From NCBI GenBank assembly GCA_023134145.1, contig JAGLUW010000032.1, positions 1-64,000 of the forward strand: a DNA stretch of 64,000 bases, in the 5' to 3' direction. The DNA is from Sulfuriflexus sp. Its GTDB lineage: Bacteria > Pseudomonadota > Gammaproteobacteria > AKS1. The notes under the pieces are model-generated. The model saw only the letters and a list, made by a program, of their open reading frames with translations. It did no database searches and had not been told where the DNA came from. Made by a program: the position numbers and the translations under genes. This document shows, piece by piece, positions 37,960 through 49,916 of the stretch. Each line of letters starts with the position of its first letter. Position 1 is the first letter of the stretch.

Positions 37960-39631
37960 TGACATGCATGCAATCTCAGGAACACCAGTTAGTTATTTGC
38001 AGCAATTGCAATTAACTAAAGAACCCTTTGCGCAAGATTCCAACTCAAATCAAGATGAATTCTTTTTACTCGACACAGAAAGAGCTCAACGCATCAACAT
38101 GCTTTATCACATGTCACAAAATAGTGAATTACTACTTGTCGTGACTGGCATTGAAGGTAGTGGTAAAACTAGTTTATTAAATAGATTTATTGAAATGCGC
38201 ACCGAGAACTGGCGACAGTGCGTAGTCAATGCTAACACCATGACCAACCCAGATCAGTTGTTAATTGAAATTGCCGAGGGGTTTGGCTTACCACAAGATA
38301 CCGTTACTTTTGGTAGCGGTCTTGAAATGTTACAAAAACGTCTTACTGATATGAAACTCAGTGAACTAATGCCAATTCTTATTATTGATGATGCACATGA
38401 ACTACCCACCGCGTCACTGACCATTTTATTGAAACTCTCAGAACTCTCCGATAACAATGAGCGTTTACTTCGGATCGTTTTATTTGCTGAGCCGATAATT
38501 ATGGAAATGTTCGATGCGCCTGAGCTAAAAGAAGTCCGGCATCGCATTACCCATACTTTGACGATGCCGTCACTCACCGAACAACAAAGTATCGACTACA
38601 TTCAATACCGACTTTCTGTAGCAGGTCTGCAAGGTGATAATCCTTTTTCTCAAGGACAAATGAAACGCATTCATCGGCAGGCGAATGGTGTTCCAGGGCT
38701 TATTAATAAATTCGCGCAAGAGATTTTATTAGGCACTACCGTAAAACAACATAGCAGTAGTGATGGTTTAAGTTTAGCGACTCGTCTACGTTCACTCATG
38801 AGTATCTTCTTAATCTTAGGAATCGCCGGACTTGTCACTTGGTATTTAAGTAGTGATGTCATTAATTCATTAGGTAAAAAACAAACCACTAAATTAGAAA
38901 CTCGCGAGCTACCATTATTACCGCCTAGCCTCAAAGTGCCTAGACAAGATGGCGATGCGATTGTTACTGCCGCAGCCAAAAATAATACTGATAAAATTAT
39001 AGCGTCAACTAAAAAACCGATCGCTATTGAAAAGCCTCTTATTAAAGAAGTCGAATTAGTTAAAAAAGAAACTACTGTCGAAAAAACGCCTGTTAAAGAA
39101 ATAGCTAAACAAGCCATTGCCGCAGAAAAAACTACTGATAAAAAAATTGTTGCTGAAATTAAACCAATAGCTAAACCTGTGGTTAGCAAAAAGACCGAAA
39201 CAAAACCAACAACTACAACAAAAACGGTCATTACTAAAAAACCTGCGGCTATCACGAAACCTACATCCAAGCCGGTCGTTGCCACAAAGCCAGCAACTAA
39301 ATCGGTAGTCACTAAAAAGCCTGCCGCTACAACGAAACCCACTCCAATCAAAAAAGATTGGCTAACGCAGCAAAATAAAAATCATTTCACATTACAAATA
39401 ATGGGTAGTGGCAAACGCAGTTCCTTAGCGCTGGTACAAAAAGCCCACAAAATCGGCTCTCAGAGCGCGATTATTCGTACCGATCTTAAGGGCAAAGATT
39501 GGTTTATTCTCATCTATAAGGCCTACCCAACCAAGCAACAAGCCCGAAATGCAGCAAATATACTACCTAGCGCACTGCGCCTCACCAAACCTTGGCCTAG
39601 ACGCTTAGGTGACATCAAATCACTTAAATAG
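37952..39631 (+). CDS. damX: DamX-like AAA ATPase with SPOR domain
   Basis: About 559 residues. A cytoplasmic ExeA-like ATPase (Walker A GIEGSGKTSLLN near residue 66, Walker B ILIIDDAHEL) is followed by a membrane helix (SIFLILGIAGLVTWYLSS, about 286-303), a long Lys/Thr/Pro/Val low-complexity stretch with repeated KPAATTKP-like units, and a C-terminal SPOR domain that binds denuded septal peptidoglycan. The start at 37952 has AAGGA 8 bases upstream; a longer frame to 37916 is out of line with the family. Position after aroKB matches damX. Confidence 0.87.
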   Translation: MSDDMHAISGTPVSYLQQLQLTKEPFAQDSNSNQDEFFLLDTERAQRINMLYHMSQNSELLLVVTGIEGSGKTSLLNRFIEMRTENWRQCVVNANTMTNPDQLLIEIAEGFGLPQDTVTFGSGLEMLQKRLTDMKLSELMPILIIDDAHELPTASLTILLKLSELSDNNERLLRIVLFAEPIIMEMFDAPELKEVRHRITHTLTMPSLTEQQSIDYIQYRLSVAGLQGDNPFSQGQMKRIHRQANGVPGLINKFAQEILLGTTVKQHSSSDGLSLATRLRSLMSIFLILGIAGLVTWYLSSDVINSLGKKQTTKLETRELPLLPPSLKVPRQDGDAIVTAAAKNNTDKIIASTKKPIAIEKPLIKEVELVKKETTVEKTPVKEIAKQAIAAEKTTDKKIVAEIKPIAKPVVSKKTETKPTTTTKTVITKKPAAITKPTSKPVVATKPATKSVVTKKPAATTKPTPIKKDWLTQQNKNHFTLQIMGSGKRSSLALVQKAHKIGSQSAIIRTDLKGKDWFILIYKAYPTKQQARNAANILPSALRLTKPWPRRLGDIKSLK

Positions 39632-39707
39632 CTCTCTTTTTCTGCACCAAAATAGTGCGATTCGGGTTATTCCTGCTTGAAATGCAAGGCTATTAGCCGC
39701 ATCTGAA

Positions 39708-39737
39708 TTGCTAATGTAGCCTCCTCGCCTGTATAAT
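39708..39737 (+). promoter_or_regulatory. Candidate sigma-70 promoter of gltBD
   Basis: TTGCTA, an 18-base spacer, then a perfect TATAAT. It lies 74 bases before the gltB start codon in a 179-base gap. Confidence 0.55.
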
Positions 39738-39810
39738 TACTGCCCTTTTGCCTTGGTCTTGACGTCCTAGGTATTTGGCACAAATTTAATCTACAAGAAC
39801 GGGCTGTACT

Positions 39811-42800
39811 GTGAGTTATTCCGATAAAATTCAATCTGGCATTTACCGACCAGAATTCGAAAAAGAAAATTGCGGCTTCGGCCTTATTGCACATATGGAC
39901 GGCAAGCCTAGTCACTGGCTGCTTGATACCGCCATTAGTGCCTTGGCGCGCCTGACGCATCGTGGCGCCGTTGCTGCTGATGGCAAATCTGGCGATGGCT
40001 GTGGTCTATTAATTAGTAAACCCGATAGCTTCATGCAAGCCGCGGCAAAAACATGTGGTTTCACACTAAGTGAAATTTATGCCGTGGGCATGGTGTTCCT
40101 TAATACGGATACTGCACTTGCTGACAAAGCGCGCTCTATACTCGAAAAAGAACTCAAGGCCGAAGGTCTCGATGTACAAGGTTGGCGTAGTGTCCCAACC
40201 GACCCAGCAATTTGTGGTGAAGAAGCACTAGCAAGTCTTCCGCTTATTGAACAAATTTTTATTAATGCCGCTGAAGGTATGAACGACGCTGATTTTGAAC
40301 GACACCTTTATATTGCACGCCGTCGCAGCGAAAATCAGATCGAAGCCAACGACCCAATGTTCTACGTGTCGTCACTTGCTTCGAAAGTTATTTCCTATAA
40401 AGGTTTGGTTATGCCGGAATATTTACCGGTTTTCTTTACCGATCTAAAAGATCCAACAATGGAAACCAGTCTGGCTGTTTTCCATCAACGCTTTTCAACT
40501 AATACTTGGCCACAGTGGCGCCTTGCTCAACCATTCCGCTACCTCGCACACAATGGTGAAATTAATACCGTGCAAGGTAACCGTAACTGGTCGGTAGCAC
40601 GCGGACATAAGTTTGAAACGCCGACTATTCCAATGGCCGATGTTCGCCCATTGGTTTCAATGACAGGTTCAGATTCAAACAGCATGGATAACATGCTTGA
40701 AGCCTTGCTTGCCGGTGGTATGGATATCTTCCGTGCCATGCGTTTGTTGATTCCACCTGCATGGCAGAACGTTGAAAACATGGATCCGGATCTACGTGCA
40801 TTCTATGAATACAATTCCATGCACATGGAACCATGGGATGGCCCTGCCGGTGTTGTACTGACTGATGGTCGTTATGCTGCCTGTACGGTTGATCGCAATG
40901 GTCTACGACCAGCGCGTTGGGTTACGACAAAAGATCGTCATATCACTATCGCTTCAGAAGTTGGTGTTTACGAATATAACCCTGAAGATGTTGTTGCCAA
41001 AGGTCGTTTAAAACCAGGCGAAATGTTTGCTGCCGATATGAAAACGGGCGAGCTACTTTTCCCTAAAGACATCGATAACTTACTAAAAGGTCGCCAGCCT
41101 TACAAGCAGTGGATGGCTGAAAATTCAAGCCACCTTGAAGCAAAGTTGGAAGAAGATTGTCTGTCTGAATGCATGGCTGATGACCAACTCAACGTCTACC
41201 AAAAAATGTTCCAAGTAACATTTGAGGAACGTGATGAGATTATTCGTGTGCTTGGTGAAAATGGTATGGAAGCCATTGGCTCAATGGGTGATGACACGCC
41301 ATTCCCGGTGCTATCACGCCTAGTTCGTTCACCTTATGACAATTTCCGTCAACAATTTGCACAGGTAACCAATCCACCGATTGACCCGATACGTGAACAG
41401 ATTGTTATGTCACTGGAAACTTGTCTGGGTCGCGAGCGTAATATGTTCGAAGAAACGCCTGAGCATGCAGCGCGCTTACTAGTTAGATCGCCCATTCTGT
41501 CTCATGGCAAATTTAAGCAACTGCTTGCAATCGGTTCAAGTGATACTGAATATGCTGTAGAAACAATTTCGCTAAACTACCCACACGACGTCACACTGGA
41601 AGCGGCTATTAATGACATTGCAAACAAAGCCTCTGCTGCAATTAATAACGACAAGGCCATACTTATACTAACTGATCGTGACATCAGTGAAGCTACCTAT
41701 CCTGTGCATGCCTTGTTTGCAACAGGTGCCGTACATCACCGTCTGGTCAAAGAAGGTCTGCGCTGTGATGCCAATATCATTGTTGAAACAGGTACCGCAC
41801 GTGATTCACATCACTGCGCCGTCTTAATCGGTTACGGTGCGACTTGTATCTACCCATATATTGCCTACGAATGTCTCAACGACATGGTTCGCAATGGTGA
41901 CGTTGAATCGAAAAATGCAAACGACCTCGAACGGAACTACCGCCGTGGTATCGACAAGGGTCTATACAAAATCACTTCAAAGATGGGCATCTCGACAATT
42001 GCCAGTTATCGCGGTTCACAATTATTTGAATCTGTCGGTCTACATCAAGATGTTGTTGATCTATGTTTTAAAGATACCACCAACCGTGTTTCTGGTATTC
42101 GTTTCAATGATTTTGAAATTGACCAAAAGAAACTATGCGAACTTGCATGGAATCCGCGCAAGAAGATTGGCCAAGGTGGTCTATTACGTTACGTTCATGA
42201 CACGGAAGATCATGCCTACAACCCAGACGTTGTTAAGAGCTTACAAGAAGCTGTTAAAAGTGGTGACTTCGCTAAGTGGAAGATTTATTCCGCATTAGTC
42301 GATAACCGCGCACCAATTAGTCTTCGTGACTTGCTAAAGCTTAGTGACGAACCAACGGCCATCAATGTTGATAACGTAGAACCCGTTGAAGATATTCTTA
42401 AACGTTTCGATTCTGCGGCCATGTCACTGGGTGCATTATCACCAGAAGCACATGAAACACTCGCTGAAGCCATGAACAATCTCGGTGCTCGTTCTAATTC
42501 AGGTGAAGGTGGCGAAGATCCCGCTCGTTACGGAACAGTGAAACGTTCTAAGATAAAACAAGTTGCCTCTGGTCGTTTTGGTGTGACTCCTGCTTACTTG
42601 CGTAGCGCCGAAGTAATGCAAATTAAGATTGCTCAAGGTGCAAAACCAGGTGAAGGCGGGCAGCTTCCTGGTCACAAGGTCAATGAAACTATTGCCAAAC
42701 AACGTTATTGCAATGTCGGTGTCGGCCTAACATCGCCACCACCACATCACGATATTTATTCAATTGAAGACCTCGCTCAACTTATTTATGACTTAAAACA

Positions 42801-44280
42801 AGTTAACCCTGATGGGCTTGTATCTGTGAAACTGGTTGCTGAAGCCGGTGTCGGTACCATTGCAGCTGGTGTTGCTAAAGCCTATGCCGATCTGATTACC
42901 ATATCTGGTTATGACGGCGGGACAGGTGCATCACCGCAAACATCCGTTAAGTATGCAGGTAGTCCGTGGGAACTTGGTTTATCTGAAACACATCAAATTC
43001 TGCGTGCCAATGACTTACGCGGCAAGGTTCGTCTACAAACTGACGGCGGTCTGAAAACCGGTCTTGATGTCATCAAGGCGGCTATCCTCGGTGCAGAAAG
43101 TTTCGGCTTTGGTACAGGCCCAATGATTGCCATGGGTTGTAAGTTCCTACGTATTTGTCACCTTAATAACTGTGCAACGGGTGTCGCGACACAAAATGAT
43201 ATTCTACGCAAAAAATACTACACCGGTGAAGTGCAAGCAGTAATGAATTACTTCAGCTTTATCGCCGAAGAAGTACGTGAACACTTAGCCACATTAGGTG
43301 CTAAATCACTGGCTGATATTATTGGTCGCACTGAGTTACTAAAAGAATCAGACGGTGATACCGAGAAGCAGCAATCTCTCGACCTATCCGCATTGTTATC
43401 TAATGCCGGCGTTGCTGCTGATAAAGCGCAGTTCTGTGCACAACCATTCAATGAACCTTTTGATAAAGGTGAACTGGCTGAGCAAATGGTTAACGATGCA
43501 CTTGATGCTATTGAAAATAGCGATGGTGGTGAATTCAGTTATACCGTTCGCAATACTGACCGTTCTATCGGTGCTCGTCTATCTGGCGAGATCGCGATTC
43601 GCCATGGTAACAATGGCATGGATGATTACCCGCTACAGCTAAATCTGACAGGTACTGCCGGACAAAGTTTTGGTGTCTGGAATGCCGGTGGTCTCAACAT
43701 GACCCTTGAAGGTGATGCCAACGATTACGTCGGTAAAGGCATGGCTGGTGGCAAATTAGTTATTCATCCACCTACGAAAAGTAGTTTCAAATCACATGAA
43801 ACCACTATTATCGGTAACACTTGTTTATACGGCGCAACTGGCGGCACCTTATATGCCTCAGGCTTAGCGGGTGAACGCTTTGCTGTTCGTCTTTCTGGTT
43901 GTCATGCCGTCGTTGAAGGCGTCGGTGATCACGGCTGTGAATACATGACCGGTGGTCACGTTACTGTGCTCGGTAAAACTGGTACTAACTTTGGTGCGGC
44001 CATGACCGGTGGCTTTGCCTACGTCTATGACGAAGATAATAACTTCGCTGACTGCATCAATGCCGATGTCGATATACACCGTGTGCAACCAGAAAGCATG
44101 GAAGCACACCGTAACCACCTACGTGATGTGATTACTGATTTCGTAAAAGAAACCGGTAGTGAACGTGGACAATTTATTCTGGACAACTTTGCAGATTGTG
44201 CGAACAAGTTCTGGCTGGTTAAACCAAAAGCCGCCAAACTTGAATCACTAATGGCCAACCTGCAACAGTGTGCTGCCTAA
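39811..44280 (+). CDS. gltB: Glutamate synthase large subunit
   Basis: A 1489-residue GOGAT alpha subunit starting at GTG. The class II amidotransferase domain has its nucleophile Cys21 in [10 protein letters not shown], so a 20-residue propeptide must be removed. A central domain precedes the FMN-binding synthase domain with [23 protein letters not shown] and the 3Fe-4S cysteines in [13 protein letters not shown] (about 1111-1123), and a C-terminal beta helix with repeated GG motifs follows. It makes glutamate from glutamine and 2-oxoglutarate with GltD. Full length. Confidence 0.97.
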   Translation: MSYSDKIQSGIYRPEFEKENCGFGLIAHMDGKPSHWLLDTAISALARLTHRGAVAADGKSGDGCGLLISKPDSFMQAAAKTCGFTLSEIYAVGMVFLNTDTALADKARSILEKELKAEGLDVQGWRSVPTDPAICGEEALASLPLIEQIFINAAEGMNDADFERHLYIARRRSENQIEANDPMFYVSSLASKVISYKGLVMPEYLPVFFTDLKDPTMETSLAVFHQRFSTNTWPQWRLAQPFRYLAHNGEINTVQGNRNWSVARGHKFETPTIPMADVRPLVSMTGSDSNSMDNMLEALLAGGMDIFRAMRLLIPPAWQNVENMDPDLRAFYEYNSMHMEPWDGPAGVVLTDGRYAACTVDRNGLRPARWVTTKDRHITIASEVGVYEYNPEDVVAKGRLKPGEMFAADMKTGELLFPKDIDNLLKGRQPYKQWMAENSSHLEAKLEEDCLSECMADDQLNVYQKMFQVTFEERDEIIRVLGENGMEAIGSMGDDTPFPVLSRLVRSPYDNFRQQFAQVTNPPIDPIREQIVMSLETCLGRERNMFEETPEHAARLLVRSPILSHGKFKQLLAIGSSDTEYAVETISLNYPHDVTLEAAINDIANKASAAINNDKAILILTDRDISEATYPVHALFATGAVHHRLVKEGLRCDANIIVETGTARDSHHCAVLIGYGATCIYPYIAYECLNDMVRNGDVESKNANDLERNYRRGIDKGLYKITSKMGISTIASYRGSQLFESVGLHQDVVDLCFKDTTNRVSGIRFNDFEIDQKKLCELAWNPRKKIGQGGLLRYVHDTEDHAYNPDVVKSLQEAVKSGDFAKWKIYSALVDNRAPISLRDLLKLSDEPTAINVDNVEPVEDILKRFDSAAMSLGALSPEAHETLAEAMNNLGARSNSGEGGEDPARYGTVKRSKIKQVASGRFGVTPAYLRSAEVMQIKIAQGAKPGEGGQLPGHKVNETIAKQRYCNVGVGLTSPPPHHDIYSIEDLAQLIYDLKQVNPDGLVSVKLVAEAGVGTIAAGVAKAYADLITISGYDGGTGASPQTSVKYAGSPWELGLSETHQILRANDLRGKVRLQTDGGLKTGLDVIKAAILGAESFGFGTGPMIAMGCKFLRICHLNNCATGVATQNDILRKKYYTGEVQAVMNYFSFIAEEVREHLATLGAKSLADIIGRTELLKESDGDTEKQQSLDLSALLSNAGVAADKAQFCAQPFNEPFDKGELAEQMVNDALDAIENSDGGEFSYTVRNTDRSIGARLSGEIAIRHGNNGMDDYPLQLNLTGTAGQSFGVWNAGGLNMTLEGDANDYVGKGMAGGKLVIHPPTKSSFKSHETTIIGNTCLYGATGGTLYASGLAGERFAVRLSGCHAVVEGVGDHGCEYMTGGHVTVLGKTGTNFGAAMTGGFAYVYDEDNNFADCINADVDIHRVQPESMEAHRNHLRDVITDFVKETGSERGQFILDNFADCANKFWLVKPKAAKLESLMANLQQCAA

Positions 44281-44309
44281 GCAAAATATATTATTAAGCG
44301 CAGGCATAA

Positions 44310-45722
<1,413 letters not shown>

Positions 45723-45751
45723 TTAAAAAAATAAATGGAGAATACGAGGCA

Positions 45752-46849
45752 ATGCGAAATAATTATAGCCTCGTCAACGAAAACATGACTGAATTAAAAA
45801 ACGATCGTTTCCTTCGCGCATTATTACGCGAACCTGTAGACCGCACACCTATCTGGATCATGCGCCAAGCTGGCCGCTATTTACCAGAATACCGTGCAAC
45901 TCGTGAGAAAGCTGGTGACTTCATGAGCCTGTGTAAAAATGCAGACCTCGCCTGTGAAGTAACACTACAGCCGCTCGAACGCTTTGATCTAGACGCCGCT
46001 ATTTTATTTTCAGACATCTTAACCATTCCAGATGCAATGGGTCTTGGTTTATATTTCTCAGCCGGCGAAGGTCCTCGTTTCAAAAATCCTATTCGCACTG
46101 CTGCTGATGTCGATAAGATTGGTGTGCCTGATCCAGAAGGCGAACTGCAATATGTTATGAACGCAGTACGTACTATCCGTCGCGAGCTCAATGGTCGTGT
46201 GCCACTGATTGGTTTTTCAGGTAGCCCATGGACATTGGCTACTTACATGGTTGAAGGCAGCGGTACTAAAGACTTCGCTAAGAGTAAGGGCATGATGTTT
46301 GAACAACCTGCCTTGCTGCATAAACTACTAGAAAAACTCGCCGACAGTGTAACGAGTTACCTTAATGCACAAATTAAGGCTGGCGCCCAAGCCGTGATGA
46401 TCTTTGATACTTGGGGTGGCGTATTAACCCCGCGTGACTATAAAGAATTCTCTCTTTCCTACATGCAACGCATTGTTAGCGGTCTTATTCGTGACCATGA
46501 TGGCCGCAAGGTTCCTGTCGTTATGTTTACCAAAGGAGGCGGTTGCTGGTTAGAAGATATCGCCGCCGCTGGTCCTGATGCAGCGGGTCTTGACTGGACT
46601 ATGGATATTGGTGAAGCCAGAAAATGTGTTGGCGATAAAATCGCTCTACAAGGTAATATGGATCCTTCAATCTTATACGGATCACCAGAGCGAATTAAAC
46701 AAGAAGCACGACTAATTATTGATAGCTATGGAAAAGGTAGTGGCCATGTATTCAATCTAGGTCATGGTATTCATCAGCACGTTAACCCTGATAATGTAAA
46801 AATCCTTGTTGATGAGGTTCACGAGTACAGCAAATCATTTCATGACTGA
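45752..46849 (+). CDS. hemE: Uroporphyrinogen decarboxylase
   Basis: HemE converts uroporphyrinogen III to coproporphyrinogen III by four decarboxylations. Visible: [16 protein letters not shown] at the N-terminus, the catalytic Asp in [14 protein letters not shown], and [16 protein letters not shown] (core SGSPWTLAT). The frame opens at 45752 with GGAG 11 bases upstream, but homologues begin at MTELKND, which here is the ATG at 45785; either start gives an intact enzyme of 354-365 residues. The gltBD-hemE order is common in gammaproteobacteria. Confidence 0.95.
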   Translation: MRNNYSLVNENMTELKNDRFLRALLREPVDRTPIWIMRQAGRYLPEYRATREKAGDFMSLCKNADLACEVTLQPLERFDLDAAILFSDILTIPDAMGLGLYFSAGEGPRFKNPIRTAADVDKIGVPDPEGELQYVMNAVRTIRRELNGRVPLIGFSGSPWTLATYMVEGSGTKDFAKSKGMMFEQPALLHKLLEKLADSVTSYLNAQIKAGAQAVMIFDTWGGVLTPRDYKEFSLSYMQRIVSGLIRDHDGRKVPVVMFTKGGGCWLEDIAAAGPDAAGLDWTMDIGEARKCVGDKIALQGNMDPSILYGSPERIKQEARLIIDSYGKGSGHVFNLGHGIHQHVNPDNVKILVDEVHEYSKSFHD

Positions 46850-46853
46850 ACAT

Positions 46854-46876
46854 GAAAAGCCTTAACTGGCTTTTCT
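46854..46876. terminator. Bidirectional terminator between hemE and the convergent regulator
   Basis: The perfect arms GAAAAGCC and GGCTTTTC enclose a six-base loop and serve both strands, since the T-rich arm follows the stem core in each direction. It overlaps the last codons of the minus-strand regulator. Confidence 0.65.
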
Positions 46877-47533
46877 GTATTCAGTCATTTGCATCTTTGC
46901 CTCTTCGAGTACTCCGTAACGCATTGCCATGTGTGTCATTTCAACATCGCCACGCACATCAAGCTTACTGAAAATACGGTAGCGATAAGTACTAACTGTC
47001 TTCGGGCTCAAACATAACTTATCAGCAATCGATTGTACTTTTTGTCCTTTTACAAACATAAACATAATCTGCAATTCACGATTCGATAAATTCATAAATG
47101 GTGATGCCTGCGCTGTTGCTGTTGTTTGTTTCGCCATGCATTGCGCCATATCCGTGCTCACATAACGTTTACCTGCACGAGCGGCCTTAATAGCCGAAAA
47201 TAAATCATTAACTGAACTTCTTTTACCAAGACAAGCCATTGCACCTGCTTGCAATATCCTTGAAGGAAAAGGCTCATCAACCTGATTCGTCAGTACAATA
47301 ATTTTTAACTGTTTATTACTAGCAAGCATTCTTCTTGTCACATCAAACACTGACAAGTGCTCACTACCTAAATTCATAACAACTATATCTGGTTTGGTTT
47401 CTCGCGCCTTAATCAAAGCCTCGCCGCTTTCTACCGCCTCATCAACGGATGAAATCATTTCGTGATCTAACAATAGGCGCTTAATCCCAGCACGAACCAA
47501 ACTGTATTCTTCAACTAGCAATATCTTGCTCAC
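46862..47533 (-). CDS. GacA/UvrY-like LuxR-family regulator with altered receiver
   Basis: About 223 residues. The receiver-like domain and the LuxR HTH follow GacA closely (DEPFPSRILQAGA, QKVQSIADKLCLSPKTVS, TYRYRIFSKL). The phospho-acceptor Asp is replaced by Asn (VVMNLGSE, codon AAT) and the acidic pair is EEY (LLVEEYSLVRAG) rather than DDH, while the switch Thr and Lys remain. Phosphorylation as in GacA is therefore unlikely. I chose GTG at 47533, with AGGGG 7 bases upstream, over an ATG at 47626 that adds a Cys/His-rich tail foreign to the family. It is likely a constitutive or ligand-independent regulator. Confidence 0.88.
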   Translation of the reverse strand: MSKILLVEEYSLVRAGIKRLLLDHEMISSVDEAVESGEALIKARETKPDIVVMNLGSEHLSVFDVTRRMLASNKQLKIIVLTNQVDEPFPSRILQAGAMACLGKRSSVNDLFSAIKAARAGKRYVSTDMAQCMAKQTTATAQASPFMNLSNRELQIMFMFVKGQKVQSIADKLCLSPKTVSTYRYRIFSKLDVRGDVEMTHMAMRYGVLEEAKMQMTEYRKAS

Positions 47534-47674
47534 AATATTTCCCCTCATGTGAATGTTGGGAACATTTTGCCAAACTGAGATTTCAGCGCGATGACACATG
47601 CCGCAGCAATAGTGTGACTTATTCACACCGCCGCAAACAGGGAAGAAAGTTTATTTAAATCAGAAGGATAGGAG

Positions 47675-48697
47675 TTATCGGCGCGTTAATTTAATACTTC
47701 TGCCAAGATCTTTTACGCAGCTAATTTGTTTCAAATTATCTAGCTGACATTCAAGACTATGCACGGTGCGCTGTAATCCCGTTTTAATGATAGGACTAGG
47801 TCGAGTAATATCAGCCTCACCATCATCACCAGGGATCACTACGGGTTTACCTTGTACTGATGACAAAATATTATTTCGGTAACTGGCACTAAATTCACCC
47901 GTTTCACTAATATGTTTAATGTTGATAATAATTCGATAGGTAAAGGTTGTGTTACCACGCTTACCCTTTAAATCTTTTTTCGAAACACAATACAGACCAT
48001 CATTTTTATTTTTACATTGAGTGATTTCTGATGGTAAATATTTAGCCGGCTTGCCTCTTTCCAGCCACTTACTTCTTAATAACAATCCGCGTAAGTTACT
48101 ATCAGCTGTTGCAACGACCGTTGGTTTGTTCACTACTGCACGGGACTTAGGCTCAACACGTTTAACCGCTACCTGCTTAGGTTTTATTTTTTTAGCTACA
48201 CCACGCTGAGTAAGGGCAATAAGCTTTCCATACTCATGAGCGGCTTTCCAAAAACCGTTAGCTTTTGCCTTCTTTAACCATGACAAGGATTTATCATAAT
48301 TCTTACTGACATGCTGGCCATCACGATACATACCAGCAAGATAATATTGTGCAGGGGCATAATTTTTATTTGCCGCCTTCCGTAACCACTTCTCAGCTTC
48401 GCTATAACTTTTCTTTGTACCGAGTCCCTTTAAATACATAAAGCCGACTTTAAACTGCGCCTTTAAATAACCGCTAGCCGCTGCTTTCTTAATCCACTCA
48501 AAAGCTTTACTTTCATCAATGCCAGTTCCCTGTCCCTTAAGGTACATATTACCAACATCATATTGAGAGCGCGGCTTACCGGCTGCAGCTTCAGCAGATT
48601 TCTTTATGAACTGTTCATTCCAAACATAATCACTGGTATCAGCAAAAGCCAATACCGGCAATATCATAAATAAGAAAAACACATTCCTTGTTGTCAT
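47675..48697 (-). CDS. Secreted Sel1-repeat protein (copy 1)
   Basis: A 340-residue protein with a signal peptide (about 1-19, ending AFA) and three to four Sel1-like repeats (about 25-165), for example AQYYLAGMYRDGQ and SQYDVGNMYLKGQGT. A basic linker precedes a C-terminal domain of about 140 residues with KWLERGKPAKYLPSEITQCK (core GKPAKYLPSEITQCK) and Cys pairs (CKNKNDGLYCVSK, CQLDNLKQISCVK). The same plan occurs in the next gene. Sel1 repeats mediate protein contacts; the C-terminal domain is unknown to me. Confidence 0.85.
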   Translation of the reverse strand: MTTRNVFFLFMILPVLAFADTSDYVWNEQFIKKSAEAAAGKPRSQYDVGNMYLKGQGTGIDESKAFEWIKKAAASGYLKAQFKVGFMYLKGLGTKKSYSEAEKWLRKAANKNYAPAQYYLAGMYRDGQHVSKNYDKSLSWLKKAKANGFWKAAHEYGKLIALTQRGVAKKIKPKQVAVKRVEPKSRAVVNKPTVVATADSNLRGLLLRSKWLERGKPAKYLPSEITQCKNKNDGLYCVSKKDLKGKRGNTTFTYRIIINIKHISETGEFSASYRNNILSSVQGKPVVIPGDDGEADITRPSPIIKTGLQRTVHSLECQLDNLKQISCVKDLGRSIKLTRR

Positions 48698-48713
48698 ACG
48701 CTATCTCCTGCTT

Positions 48714-48742
48714 ATCTCGTTCGTCTTACGGAAAAACGAGAT
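48714..48742 (-). other. Hairpin in the leader of the first Sel1 gene
   Basis: The perfect eight-base arms ATCTCGTT (48714-48721) and AACGAGAT (48735-48742) enclose a 13-base loop in the 72-base gap between the two Sel1 genes. It has no T-tract on either strand, so it could stabilise or process the mRNA rather than end it. Confidence 0.4.
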
Positions 48743-48769
48743 GACTATATATAGCGCACTTAAAACATT

Positions 48770-49792
48770 CTAAATTCTGCTATAGGTAACTTTTTCTCGT
48801 TTTGCACCACGGTAACACGTTAAACTGCGACCTGTTGCTCGGCAACGCATAAGCTCTTTCTTCTGATCACCATATTCTAATGGTATTACAACATCAGGAT
48901 CATCTGGATCATTTGGAAAAATTAACGTGATGTATTTATGATATTCACCCGTAAATTCACCCTTATTATTAAAGTCACTATACGTTGCCCTCATAGTATA
49001 AGAAATAACACCATAGGCTTCGTCATATTCCATTTCTTTACTTTCACAAACAAGGTTGCCAGCTTTAATCTTACACTTCGTCATTGGTGAGGGAAGTAAT
49101 ACCGCAGGCTTACCTTTTATTTGCCATTCATTACCTGTAATTAAATTTTTCAATGCCTGCTTGCTCAACTTACTACCGGCTGACTTTTGTTTCCCTACTC
49201 TAGCCTTCGGACGTGGCGCAGGTTTTCGTTTAGGCGCAACCTTGGCAACTTGTACAGGGCGAGGATCAAATCGTGCTTCTTCCTTCCGCTGTTGCTGGAG
49301 AGCCAATTTTGCTTCGAGACGTTCCACCTCACGTTTTGCTGGATTGTAACCCGCAGCATGCGCTTTTTTATGCCACTTAAGTGCTTTCTGAATACTTACC
49401 TTCACACCATCGCCAGCAGCATATAATTTTCCGAGGTAGTACATAGCCGGTTTATAACCTTGTCCGGCTGACTTACTCACCCACTTAAAAGCTTTACCGC
49501 TATCCTTCTTTGTACCTTCACCACGATGATACAAATAGCCTAATTTATATTGAGCGCGTGAATAACCTTTTGCCGCGGCCTTTTGAAACCAGTTAAATGC
49601 TTGTTTTGCATCTTGCATCGTACCCTGACCTTTCAGGTACATATTACCCACATCGTACTGTGCCTTAAGATTACCTTCAGCGGCTTTCGCACTCTTCTTC
49701 TCAAACTGTTGGTTCCAAATATAATCACTTGTATCTGCAACAACGACTGATGTGATAAAAAATAAAGACAACACACATAATACTTTCTTCAT
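48770..49792 (-). CDS. Secreted Sel1-repeat protein (copy 2)
   Basis: A 340-residue paralogue of the previous gene with the same plan: signal peptide (MKKVLCVLSLFF, ending VVA), TSDYIWNQQFEKKSAKAA matching TSDYVWNEQF in copy 1, three Sel1 repeats, a Pro/Lys/Arg-rich linker, and a C-terminal domain with GKPAVLLPSPMTKCK and four Cys. The ATG at 49792 is chosen because AGGGG lies nine bases upstream; a longer frame to 49852 lacks a signal peptide at its start. The two genes probably arose by tandem duplication and are likely co-transcribed. Confidence 0.85.
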   Translation of the reverse strand: MKKVLCVLSLFFITSVVVADTSDYIWNQQFEKKSAKAAEGNLKAQYDVGNMYLKGQGTMQDAKQAFNWFQKAAAKGYSRAQYKLGYLYHRGEGTKKDSGKAFKWVSKSAGQGYKPAMYYLGKLYAAGDGVKVSIQKALKWHKKAHAAGYNPAKREVERLEAKLALQQQRKEEARFDPRPVQVAKVAPKRKPAPRPKARVGKQKSAGSKLSKQALKNLITGNEWQIKGKPAVLLPSPMTKCKIKAGNLVCESKEMEYDEAYGVISYTMRATYSDFNNKGEFTGEYHKYITLIFPNDPDDPDVVIPLEYGDQKKELMRCRATGRSLTCYRGAKREKVTYSRI

Positions 49793-49916
49793 ACGGTACA
49801 ACCCCTGACAATGCAGCCTGACTATCCTCACAGGCAGAACAAGGTCTTTCAATTAATAAATCCCTATAGAATAGGTATAGACAAGATTTCGCTCCCCCTC
49901 AAGGTGAATCGCGAAC

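Noticed and set aside
38671-39351. A 226-codon minus-strand frame rich in Val/Gly/Phe
   Set aside because: It is the mirror of the Lys/Thr/Pro repeat of the DamX-like gene; the hydrophobic look is an antisense artefact.
41837-42298. A 153-codon frame inside gltB
   Set aside because: Fully inside an intact, highly conserved gene and without family resemblance.
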